From positions 1-26,661 of the forward strand of contig CABSEG010000035.1 of NCBI GenBank assembly GCA_902476645.1: DNA of 26,661 nucleotides, written 5' to 3'. Positions 1 through 7,784 of this stretch are shown in pieces. The notes beneath the pieces are model-generated. The model did not search any database. It saw nothing but the letters and a program-made list of their open reading frames with translations, and was not told where the DNA came from. The position numbers and the translations under genes were made by a program. The stretch is from an uncultured Lachnospiraceae bacterium (GTDB taxonomy: Bacteria > Bacillota > Clostridia > Lachnospirales > Lachnospiraceae). Every line of letters begins with the position of its first letter. Within the stretch, counting starts at the first letter, position 1.

Positions 1-202
1 GGGAAAGAGCAGCGTAAAGGCAGGCAAGGCCATCACGCTTAAGGTGAAAGGCATTTCCGGAAAAGTGAGATGGTCCGTAAATAAGAAAAAGCTGGCTAAG
101 ATTGGCAAGAAGGGCAAATTGACAGCCAAGAAAAAGGGGAAGGTGGTTGTGACGGCCAAGGTATCCGGCGTAACCATCCGTAAAGCGATTCGGATCAAAT
201 AA
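1..202 (+). CDS. C-terminal tail of a secreted Big_2 (bacterial Ig-like) protein, 5' end outside window
   Basis: Only the last 66 codons are present, reading in from base 2 and ending at a TAA at 200-202. The peptide is very lysine-rich and shows the Big_2 pattern seen in cell-surface proteins: a strand containing TLKVKG, then a WSVNKKKLAKI segment, then GKLTAKKKGKVVVTAKV near the end. It strongly resembles the two Big_2 domains that close the GH43-type gene starting 32 bases downstream. The short gap and the absence of a terminator between them suggest one transcript. The catalytic or binding part of this protein lies outside the window, so no function can be assigned beyond a probable wall- or surface-associating tail. 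Confidence 0.8.
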   Translation, partial: GKSSVKAGKAITLKVKGISGKVRWSVNKKKLAKIGKKGKLTAKKKGKVVVTAKVSGVTIRKAIRIK

Positions 203-233
203 GCCCGAAAAATCAGCCAAGGAGGATAAGAAT

Positions 234-2759
234 ATGAAGAGTAAAAAAGTGAAATCGATTCTTTCCCTCTGCATGGCTGCCGCAGTGCTGACCGGTTCGA
301 TACCGGTCAGTCAGCTGGCGGCCAGAGCGGAAGGGGAGATTTCGGCAGCGGTGGAATCAGGACTGACCATAAAAGAATCCGAGATCAACCAGCTTTTGAC
401 AGGGGATTTGACGCTGCCCACATCCGTGGCGGGACTGGAAGGGGCGGAGATTTCCTACAGCGTGGGAAATGCGGATTCCCGCTATGTTTCGATGGAAGGA
501 AACACCCTGAAGGTAACCAGGCCATATGCGGGAGAGGAGGATTATTCCTTTACCCTGACGGCAACCGTGACTCTTGACGGGGAAAGCGCAACCAAGGAAT
601 TTCCATTGACCATTCGCGCGGGACTGTCGGATGATTCCTATGCAGGCTATATTTATACCTGCTTTGCAGCCAATGACAACGGCAAGGACGTTCAGCAGGT
701 ACACTTTTTCCTGAGCGAAGATGGTTTAAACTGGACGGCGCTAAATGGCTGTAATCCCGCCTTTTTAGCAGGAGACGACTATCTGGATCAGATCCGGCAA
801 GTCAGTGCAGGCAGTGTAAACTATCAGGTGGCAGAAGGAACCGATGTGTCTGAGACGGTAAGCGGAGACGCCAGCGTTCTGTTTCCCTTTGAAGGAGACG
901 ATCAGGGGATTCGCGATCCCTATCTGTTGAGAGGAAGCAAGGCAGACGGCAGCGACGCAGACAAGGTTTGGCTTCTGGCCACGGATTTGAATACCATGGC
1001 ACCTCAGTATGGAGGAAATCTGGCATCCAATACGGTTGGAAACTGGGGAACCATGTCTTCGAAGGGCAGCACCTCCCTATTTATTTATGAGACAGAGGAC
1101 TGGGTACATTGGGAGAGAAGGTATGTGGATCTGGGAGCCGAGATTGACGCAGGAGCGGCCTGGGCACCGGAGGCCATTTACAATCCGGCTAAGGACAACT
1201 ACTTAGTTTACTGGTCTTGCCGGGTGAATACGGATGGACTGAGCAGAAACCGTTTATACTGCAATGAAACAGAAGACTTTGTGACCTTTGGCCCTACCAA
1301 GATGTACGAAATGGAGCCATTTTGGCAGAATTGGATTGGAAAAGATCCGGGAAAAGCGGACGATGGATTTGGTAATATTGATACCTCTCAGCTCTGGGTA
1401 GCGGATGAGGATGGAAATCCATATGGAACGCTCTTCCGGTTGGTCAAGGATGAAACCAATAATCACATTGAGCTGATGAGCGCGGACACGGTTTTGGACC
1501 CGGATGTGGATTACCAGGAGACAGATCCTACCAGAATCACGCCTTATGAGAAGGACGGGGTGACTTACGCAACCGTGCAAGATATCAGCGGTCTGGAAAG
1601 TCATGATAAGGCAGAGGTAGTCTACAACTGGTTTATTAACGAGTCTACCGGAAATCATTTCCAGAAAATCAGCCAGTCAAATATGGAAGCCATGTCGGGG
1701 GCTTACGAAGGCGCCACCATGTTTAAGTTTATCGACCGGGATGAATGGTGTGTGATGATAGACTTCTATGGGAACAACAGTGTACGCTATGAGCCCTATG
1801 TGACCTACGATTTGTCTGAACCAGACAGTATCACGAAGGTGGAGTCTGGTTATGGACGTACAGGGGGCGATGTGGGATGCCACGGCGGCATGATTCCGGT
1901 GACCGTAAAAGAATACAACACGCTGATAGAAACCTATAACAGCGATCCGGACGTAGAGAATTACCATCCCATCGAATATATCCAGGTAGATAAGAGGGAA
2001 CTGACAGATACCATCGACGATTTGGAAGCAGCTTTGCAGGATACGGCTGCCTATGATGATTTTGCGCTCAGACAGATTCAGAAGCTTCTGGATCAGGCAA
2101 AGACATTGCGGGAGAAAGAAAATGCCTCCACAGCTGAAATTGAAAAAGTGATCAAACGGTCAGAGCAGACTTTATCGGATAAAAAGCAGAATGTGATGCC
2201 CGGGACGGAGACACCTGAAACCGAAACACCGGATACACAGGTGCCGGAAACCCCGAATCAGCCCCAAAGGCCGGAGGTTGCGAATATAACTGTGAACAAG
2301 AAAAAGGTACAGCTTGGTGTGAAGGAGACCTTTCAGCTGAAGGCAAAGACAGCTCCGGAGGAAGCTCCCGATGAGGTTGTGTTCAGCAGCAGCAAAAAGT
2401 CTGTGGCAATGGTATCATCGAAAGGAAAGATTACGGCGAAAAAGCCCGGTAAAGCGGTGATTACGGCTACAGCGGCTAACGGTAAGAAAACTACCTGTAC
2501 GGTGACAGTCAAAAAGGCGCCCAAAAAGATCGGCGTCAAAACCAGGGTTAAGACTTTAAAGAAGGGAAAAAGCTTTAAGATCAAGGTAAATTTGCCCAAG
2601 AATACAGCCAGCAATAAGCTTACCTATAAGTCTGGAAAACCCAAGGTGGCATCTGTCTCCAAGAACGGAAAAGTGACAGCAAAGAATAAGGGAACCACAA
2701 TGATTACCGTTCGAACTTTTAACGGAAAGAAGACGACCGTCAAGGTTGTGGTGAGATAG
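234..2759 (+). CDS. Secreted GH43-type glycosidase with aBig_2 and two C-terminal Big_2 domains
   Basis: An 841-residue exported enzyme, probably an alpha-L-arabinofuranosidase or beta-xylosidase. Residues 1-32 are a signal peptide. An atrophied bacterial Ig-like domain (aBig_2) spans about 44-128. A five-bladed GH43-like domain spans about 135-560. Candidate catalytic residues are Asp228 in an RDP motif, Asp383 in NIDTSQLW and Glu492 in YEGATMFKF, matching the usual base, pKa-modulating and acid order of GH43. WAPE at 310-313 is a further typical GH43 active-site segment. A helical stretch (about 583-652), a Thr/Pro/Glu-rich linker (655-682) and two lysine-rich Big_2 domains (about 683-841) follow. 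The ATG at 234 has AAGGAGG at 219-225. The exact GH43 subfamily and substrate cannot be fixed by eye; the neighbouring GH127 gene favours arabinose-containing glycans (inference). Confidence 0.78.
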   Translation: MKSKKVKSILSLCMAAAVLTGSIPVSQLAARAEGEISAAVESGLTIKESEINQLLTGDLTLPTSVAGLEGAEISYSVGNADSRYVSMEGNTLKVTRPYAGEEDYSFTLTATVTLDGESATKEFPLTIRAGLSDDSYAGYIYTCFAANDNGKDVQQVHFFLSEDGLNWTALNGCNPAFLAGDDYLDQIRQVSAGSVNYQVAEGTDVSETVSGDASVLFPFEGDDQGIRDPYLLRGSKADGSDADKVWLLATDLNTMAPQYGGNLASNTVGNWGTMSSKGSTSLFIYETEDWVHWERRYVDLGAEIDAGAAWAPEAIYNPAKDNYLVYWSCRVNTDGLSRNRLYCNETEDFVTFGPTKMYEMEPFWQNWIGKDPGKADDGFGNIDTSQLWVADEDGNPYGTLFRLVKDETNNHIELMSADTVLDPDVDYQETDPTRITPYEKDGVTYATVQDISGLESHDKAEVVYNWFINESTGNHFQKISQSNMEAMSGAYEGATMFKFIDRDEWCVMIDFYGNNSVRYEPYVTYDLSEPDSITKVESGYGRTGGDVGCHGGMIPVTVKEYNTLIETYNSDPDVENYHPIEYIQVDKRELTDTIDDLEAALQDTAAYDDFALRQIQKLLDQAKTLREKENASTAEIEKVIKRSEQTLSDKKQNVMPGTETPETETPDTQVPETPNQPQRPEVANITVNKKKVQLGVKETFQLKAKTAPEEAPDEVVFSSSKKSVAMVSSKGKITAKKPGKAVITATAANGKKTTCTVTVKKAPKKIGVKTRVKTLKKGKSFKIKVNLPKNTASNKLTYKSGKPKVASVSKNGKVTAKNKGTTMITVRTFNGKKTTVKVVVR

Positions 2760-2764
2760 AATCA

Positions 2765-2805
2765 GACCGGGACAGTTCACAGATTGTGTACTGTCCCGTC
2801 TTTTG
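2765..2805 (+). terminator. Rho-independent terminator after the GH43-type gene
   Basis: A hairpin with GGGACAGT at 2769-2776 pairing ACTGTCCC at 2790-2797 is extended by one more C-G pair. A CAC/GTG inner stem surrounds a five-base loop. It is followed by TCTTTTGCATTTT and sits 10 bases after the stop codon. Confidence 0.85.
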
Positions 2806-2845
2806 CATTTTAAGAAAGAAATTTAAGAAATCGTGTCGTGTCAAA

Positions 2846-2875
2846 TTGCCCAATTGATGAAATGCATGGTACAAT
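2846..2875 (+). promoter_or_regulatory. Probable sigma-A promoter of the sensor operon
   Basis: The -35-like hexamer TTGCCC at 2846-2851 is 18 bases from TACAAT at 2870-2875. The latter carries an extended -10 TG at 2867-2868. It lies between the preceding terminator and the LamG/pseudo-GH127 gene. Upstream are a 9-base direct repeat TTTAAGAAA (2809-2817 and 2822-2830) and a doubled TCGTG (2831-2840), which could be regulator sites. Confidence 0.55.
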
Positions 2876-2914
2876 GGAACCAGTTGGAACTATTTGACAA
2901 AGGAAGAAGAGATT

Positions 2915-5900
2915 ATGGGGAAGAAGAGATTAAGGTTCTATTTCCTGGGCATCCTGGCGGCGGTTCTGTGCTGCTTACCAGCCAGAGCTAAGGCACAGGA
3001 AGAAAGAGGGCAAATATTCTATTATAACTTTTCCGATTCCGATTCCGTAGTGGTGAAAGACGCCTCCGGCAACGGAAATGACGCCATCATTCGAAATTAC
3101 AGGAAAAGCGGATTCCGGATCCATACGGAAGTGATACAGGGAACGACCGTACAGGCGCTGGATTTGCCAGGAGGAAGGGATGGCGCCTATCTGGAATTGC
3201 CGGATGATATTCTGGATGGAGAGACACAGATCACCGTATGCGCGTGGGTGCGCATGCATTCCTCAGACGGTTATCAGAGAATCTGGGATTTTGGCAATGG
3301 TCAGAGGGATTACCTTTATCTTTTAACGAACGGCGGAAATGAGGGATTTAAGGGGTATTCTACAGCCATTACCAACCAGGGATGGATGGCTGAGGAAGGG
3401 GTTTCCAAGGGAAGCGACTTTGACAGAAATACATGGATTTTTACCACAGTGACCATCCAGGAAGACAAAATTACGCTATATCAGGACGGAGAGATTATTG
3501 GAAAAACCAGGGCAACCGTGACGCTTTCTGATTTGGGAGGAACCAGAAATAATTATTTTGGCAAAGGCCAGTTTGGAGATCCCCATATGGACGGGGAACT
3601 GGCTGAGATCTGTATGTACAACTATGCCATGGGTGAGGACGAGGTATTGGAACTTTATCAAGGATTAAAGGAGGATCAGATTCTGCCAGAGAGTATTCAG
3701 ATGAATCCAGATCGTCTCTTATACAGCTATCGGATAAATTACGGAGAGGATACCAAAGGAGCCAGACCTCTTTTTGGCACGGAAAATCCAAACAGCCTTC
3801 TGAAAGGTACGGCGCTGGGAACGTATCTGTCTCAGTTGGCTGCTTCTTATCAGAATAACCGGGATGTACGGCTTAGAGAAAAAATGGAGTATGTGGTGGG
3901 AGAGCTTTTCAAGTTGCAGAGCAAATCCAAAGAACTGGGATGGGGAGAAGGTTATTTAAGTCCTATGAAGCTCAAGGCGTTTCGGACATTTGAAGCCGGA
4001 GCCGGGTATCCTAAGGCAGGAAATCCCTATGGAGGAATTGGAAGCCTGCTGCATGGCCTGCTGGATGTAGTGGAGAAGGCCGGTATTCAACAGGCAGAGC
4101 AGGTAGCTCTTTCCCTGGCAGATTGGACCGTAAAAAGAAGCAGCGGATATACGAAAGAAAAAAGAGAATTGTATTGGGGGCAAAAGACCACAGGGGATAC
4201 CTGGGCTCTTGGAGGAGCTATGGCAAGGCTTTACGGGAGAACCGGTGAAAGAAAATATGAGCGTGCAGCGCACCGTTTTGTCTCTCCCAAGTGGTATCAG
4301 GCCATGAAAGAGGAAAAAGACGGCATGAATTTGCTTTCCGTATCTTCCGGTATTTCACAGGCACAAACTTTGCTGGAACTGTACCGGGCGGATCATACTG
4401 AGGTGGAAGCGAAGAAGGCTGCGGAATTTTTTTGGGAGACCGCCACGGAAAAGTACACGTATGTCACAGGAAGTCCGGGGGTAGAGGGGAGCTTTCGCAG
4501 TACGGCTCAGGCAGTGGAAGAAGCCCCTGTGCAGGATCAGGAAAGCCGCAGGCTGTGTATGAAGATGCTGCATTTGACCTGGCTTCTTCATGAAATCAAT
4601 CCACAGGAGACGAAATATCTGGATTATTATGAAAGGGTACTGCGAAACCAGAAGCTGGAGGATTTTTGGGAATCGGTATGCGCGACATCCAGAATCCTGG
4701 AACAGAGAGAGAATGAGCTATATCTGAATTTTTATCTTCCTGCGGAGGAAGTCCATAAGAAGAGCGGACTTCAAATTCAACTGGCAATGGAACCCTATGC
4801 AGAGAATGCCGAGATCTCGGTAGATGATAGAGGAGGAGCCGGGCCAAACGCATCCGTCGATCTATATCTGAGAGTACCATCCTGGTGCAAAGAGGGCGTT
4901 CAGGTACAGCTGAATGGAGAAGTGGTGGTTCCCCGGCAGGTGAACGGGTATTTGTGGCTTTCTGGTATCAAGGCTTCGGATAAGGTATCCGTAAGCTTTC
5001 CTTTTTCCTGCTATCTGGAGGAGCGTGAACAAGGGACGGCAGCAGTGATGTTCGGGCCTTATGTGATGGTAACGGAAGAACCCGACAGTGAACGGACTTT
5101 AGTATTAACGCGCAGGGTGACGGATATGGCAGTGCGTATGGCCAGTGTATTGCCTGCCCTGAGAATAAACGAAAAAATATTTTTGCCCTATGGGGTTTCT
5201 GTGAGTGGGCACAGAAAACTTTATTACCAGATTTTATACACGGATGATCCCGGGAAACCATATTATCGGATTCGAGTGGAAGAGGAAGAGGCCGCGGGCG
5301 GCAGTGTCAAGGCAGATCATGAGCTGGTTCTGGAGGGGGACGACGTAAAGATCACGGTAAAGGCAAAAGAAGGATATGAGTTGGAAAGTCTGACGGTGAA
5401 CGGCACAGAGATGGAAGTGAAGGAAGAGGGAAGCTGTTGGATTTCGGATGTTCAGGAGGATCTGGAGATTGACGGAAAATTTGTATTGAAGAATCCGCTT
5501 ACACCCAGCAGCGACAGCCTGGAGCAGGCAGCTGTGGCAAGCGCCCATTATACAGCGCCCTGGGAAAATCTGGAGGGCATCCAGGATTCCGATTTCGAAC
5601 CCGCCTCCTCAGATGAAGGAATGGGAAAAGGCTGGGGCAACTGGCAGCAGCAGGAAGGAGCAGAGTGCTGGCTTGCCTATACGTGGGCTAAGCCTGTGAC
5701 CTTAAATACTTGTGACCTGTACTGGTATGATGACGGGGGGGACACAGGAATCCCGGAGAGCTTCTTTTTGGAGTATTTGGATGAGAAGAACCAGTGGAGG
5801 AAAGCGGTTATTAAGGAAGACTGGAGAGAAGCGCTGAAAAAGAATCAATACAATCGGATTACCCTGGAGCCGGTTACCACAACGCAGCTGCGGCTTGTGA

Positions 5901-5965
5901 TGACGGTAGCGCAGGGAAAACAAGCAGTTGGAGTATATCGCTGGAAGGTGAGTGAGCAAAGGTGA
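2915..5965 (+). CDS. Secreted LamG protein with catalytically degenerate GH127-like domain (pseudo-beta-L-arabinofuranosidase)
   Basis: A 1016-residue exported protein. Signal peptide 1-28; LamG/concanavalin-like domain about 33-250; DUF1680/GH127-like (alpha/alpha)6 domain about 260-730; divergent InlB/Flg_new_2-like repeat about 792-857; discoidin-like C-terminal domain about 868-1013. It is colinear with the intact GH127 protein at 10636 (LamG, catalytic core, C-terminal pair) but lacks the Ig-like, FIVAR and dockerin modules. Every active-site position I could align differs: His497 and His501 become Thr299 and Thr303, the HANQHIP motif becomes a Ser/Gly stretch at 475-481, Glu766 becomes Ser544, and Cys768 becomes Arg546. 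About 40 residues containing the Cys-Cys-His-Gly-Thr-Gly segment are missing after DYYER (570-574). Catalysis is therefore unlikely; a binding or sensing role is inferred. The ATG at 2915 is preferred over TTG at 2894 because AAAGGAAG precedes it. The stop is adjacent to the kinase start. Confidence 0.82.
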   Translation: MGKKRLRFYFLGILAAVLCCLPARAKAQEERGQIFYYNFSDSDSVVVKDASGNGNDAIIRNYRKSGFRIHTEVIQGTTVQALDLPGGRDGAYLELPDDILDGETQITVCAWVRMHSSDGYQRIWDFGNGQRDYLYLLTNGGNEGFKGYSTAITNQGWMAEEGVSKGSDFDRNTWIFTTVTIQEDKITLYQDGEIIGKTRATVTLSDLGGTRNNYFGKGQFGDPHMDGELAEICMYNYAMGEDEVLELYQGLKEDQILPESIQMNPDRLLYSYRINYGEDTKGARPLFGTENPNSLLKGTALGTYLSQLAASYQNNRDVRLREKMEYVVGELFKLQSKSKELGWGEGYLSPMKLKAFRTFEAGAGYPKAGNPYGGIGSLLHGLLDVVEKAGIQQAEQVALSLADWTVKRSSGYTKEKRELYWGQKTTGDTWALGGAMARLYGRTGERKYERAAHRFVSPKWYQAMKEEKDGMNLLSVSSGISQAQTLLELYRADHTEVEAKKAAEFFWETATEKYTYVTGSPGVEGSFRSTAQAVEEAPVQDQESRRLCMKMLHLTWLLHEINPQETKYLDYYERVLRNQKLEDFWESVCATSRILEQRENELYLNFYLPAEEVHKKSGLQIQLAMEPYAENAEISVDDRGGAGPNASVDLYLRVPSWCKEGVQVQLNGEVVVPRQVNGYLWLSGIKASDKVSVSFPFSCYLEEREQGTAAVMFGPYVMVTEEPDSERTLVLTRRVTDMAVRMASVLPALRINEKIFLPYGVSVSGHRKLYYQILYTDDPGKPYYRIRVEEEEAAGGSVKADHELVLEGDDVKITVKAKEGYELESLTVNGTEMEVKEEGSCWISDVQEDLEIDGKFVLKNPLTPSSDSLEQAAVASAHYTAPWENLEGIQDSDFEPASSDEGMGKGWGNWQQQEGAECWLAYTWAKPVTLNTCDLYWYDDGGDTGIPESFFLEYLDEKNQWRKAVIKEDWREALKKNQYNRITLEPVTTTQLRLVMTVAQGKQAVGVYRWKVSEQR

Positions 5966-5966
5966 C

Positions 5967-7784
5967 ATGAAAGGAAGAGGAATACGAACGTGGTTTTACA
6001 ACAGGAAGATCGGGCAGAAATTGGTGATTACGTTTCTTTTAGCAGTGCTGCTTCCGACGGTTATCGTACAGTATCTGGTCTTCCAGACCAATAAGACCCA
6101 GTTAGAAAAAAAAATACGGGAGTTGATGGCGAGCCAGCTGGCCCAGATTTCAGAGCGGGTGGATTTGACATTGGATACTTATATGAATCTGGTGTATCAA
6201 ATGAACGCAGATAGTAGTCTGGTAGAACAGGTAAAGCTGTTGGAAAGTGAGGATTCCAATGTCAGAGCATCCAGCCGGCATGAAATCTACAATCAACTAC
6301 AGGAGTATAATAACTCGCTGGGGGGAATCCGGTGTATCAGTCTGATTTGTGCCAGCGGAGCATCTGTGACTTATGATTGGGGGGTGGCCTCCGCCATAGA
6401 CAATATCTGGAAAGATTATGTGGATCTTCGGGAGATTGAACCTTACAAGACAGCCCAGGATTCCGCAGGCATTGTCATCACGCCAACCTCCAGAATGGAA
6501 CAAGGGCAAAATCCCATCTATGTGTTTCAGATTGCAAAGACGATGTACAATCTGGACGAACTGGGTGGGGATCCCATTGCCACGATTGTTATGACGCTGG
6601 ATGAGAGTGTTTTAAAGGAATTGTGTCAAAACAGAGAGGACGCAGCCATACAGACCGGAATCAACTTTATTCTGGACGCGGAAAACCATATGATGACGTA
6701 TCCGGATTCCTTCTTTGCCGGAGTCACCCTGGAACCGGGCCAGGATATGGAAGATTTTGTGCGTCTGACCGGACAGCTGCCGGATAAAAAAATTGGACTG
6801 AGTACCTACACGGACAGCAAGACCAATTGGGTATACTACAACGCTTGTGACTTGGATGAAATGCTGAGGGAAATTACCGAAACCCAGCGGGTGTCTCTGA
6901 TGCTGGCGATCGGAGGAATCCTGATTGCCGCTTTGCTGATGGGTTATACCACAGGGATGATAGGTAAGTCGGTGCGGACGATCATTTCCGGCATTCAGCA
7001 GGTGCAGAAAGGAAACTTAAACACCAAGATCAGGTTGGAGTGCGAGGATGAGCTGGGCCAGATAGCCGAGAATTTCAATGCCATGACAGAGCGCGTGGAA
7101 GGGCTGATTCGTGAGGTTACAGAGGTAACCGGAAAGCAGAAAAATGCGGAGATCAAGGCCCTGGAGGCGCAGATTAATCCTCATTTTCTTTACAATACAC
7201 TGGATTCCATCAACTGGATGGCCATCAGCCGGGGAGAAGATGAGATCAGCGAGATGATTCGGAATCTGGGCGTAATTTTAAGGTATAGCGTGAACAAAAG
7301 CAATAGCTTGGTAACGATTGCGGAGGTGGCGGACTGGATGGAGAAATATATCAGCCTGCAGCAGATGCGGTTTGACCATGCCTTTGAGTTTCAGCTTCAA
7401 GTGCAGAAAGAATGTATGGGACTCAGGATTAAGAAGCTTCTGATACAACCGTTCCTGGAAAATTCTCTGATACACGGATTTACAGGCATGGAAAGTGGTG
7501 GGAAGCTATACGTGGACATTTCCCTGACCAAGGAGGGAAGGCATATCTGTATTATCCTGGAAGACAATGGAAATGGTATGGATGAAGATTTGGTAAAGAA
7601 ATATAATGACAGAGAAAGCGCAGTCTCAGAGGAAAGTGAAAGTATTGGCCTTCACAACGCTTTTTCCAGAATTGATATGTATTATGGTAAGGCGGCAACT
7701 TGGAATGTGAGCAGTATACGGGGGTTGGGAACGGTGATCACGTTGAAGTTTCCCATTGGTGATATGAGAGGTGAAAAACAGTGA
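5967..7784 (+). CDS. YesM-like sensor histidine kinase
   Basis: A membrane sensor kinase of about 605 residues. Numbering is from the ATG at 5967; a GTG at 5952 would add five residues and overlap the preceding gene. TM1 about 18-39; extracytoplasmic dCache-like sensor region about 40-305; TM2 about 308-331; HAMP about 333-385; His_kinase domain (PF06580 type) with QINPHFLYNTLDSI, where His406 is the predicted phospho-acceptor; HATPase with the N-box QPFLENSLIHG (Asn499) and DNGNGM (533-538). These are the hallmarks of the LytS/YesM class that usually senses sugars or glycan-related signals. AAAGG at 5958-5962 supports the ATG. It starts one base after the pseudo-GH127 stop and overlaps the regulator by four bases, so translational coupling on both sides is likely. 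The ligand is unknown. Confidence 0.93.
   Translation: MKGRGIRTWFYNRKIGQKLVITFLLAVLLPTVIVQYLVFQTNKTQLEKKIRELMASQLAQISERVDLTLDTYMNLVYQMNADSSLVEQVKLLESEDSNVRASSRHEIYNQLQEYNNSLGGIRCISLICASGASVTYDWGVASAIDNIWKDYVDLREIEPYKTAQDSAGIVITPTSRMEQGQNPIYVFQIAKTMYNLDELGGDPIATIVMTLDESVLKELCQNREDAAIQTGINFILDAENHMMTYPDSFFAGVTLEPGQDMEDFVRLTGQLPDKKIGLSTYTDSKTNWVYYNACDLDEMLREITETQRVSLMLAIGGILIAALLMGYTTGMIGKSVRTIISGIQQVQKGNLNTKIRLECEDELGQIAENFNAMTERVEGLIREVTEVTGKQKNAEIKALEAQINPHFLYNTLDSINWMAISRGEDEISEMIRNLGVILRYSVNKSNSLVTIAEVADWMEKYISLQQMRFDHAFEFQLQVQKECMGLRIKKLLIQPFLENSLIHGFTGMESGGKLYVDISLTKEGRHICIILEDNGNGMDEDLVKKYNDRESAVSEESESIGLHNAFSRIDMYYGKAATWNVSSIRGLGTVITLKFPIGDMRGEKQ

Noticed and set aside
2894..2914. TTG start at 2894 for the pseudo-GH127 gene, and TTGACA there as a -35 box
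   Set aside because: ATG 2915 follows AAAGGAAG and begins a normal signal peptide. No -10 is found 16-18 bases after this TTGACA.
2915..5965. Reading the degenerate GH127 gene as a pseudogene
   Set aside because: The frame is uninterrupted for 1016 residues with a good ribosome site, signal peptide and coupling to the kinase gene; changes are concentrated at catalytic positions.
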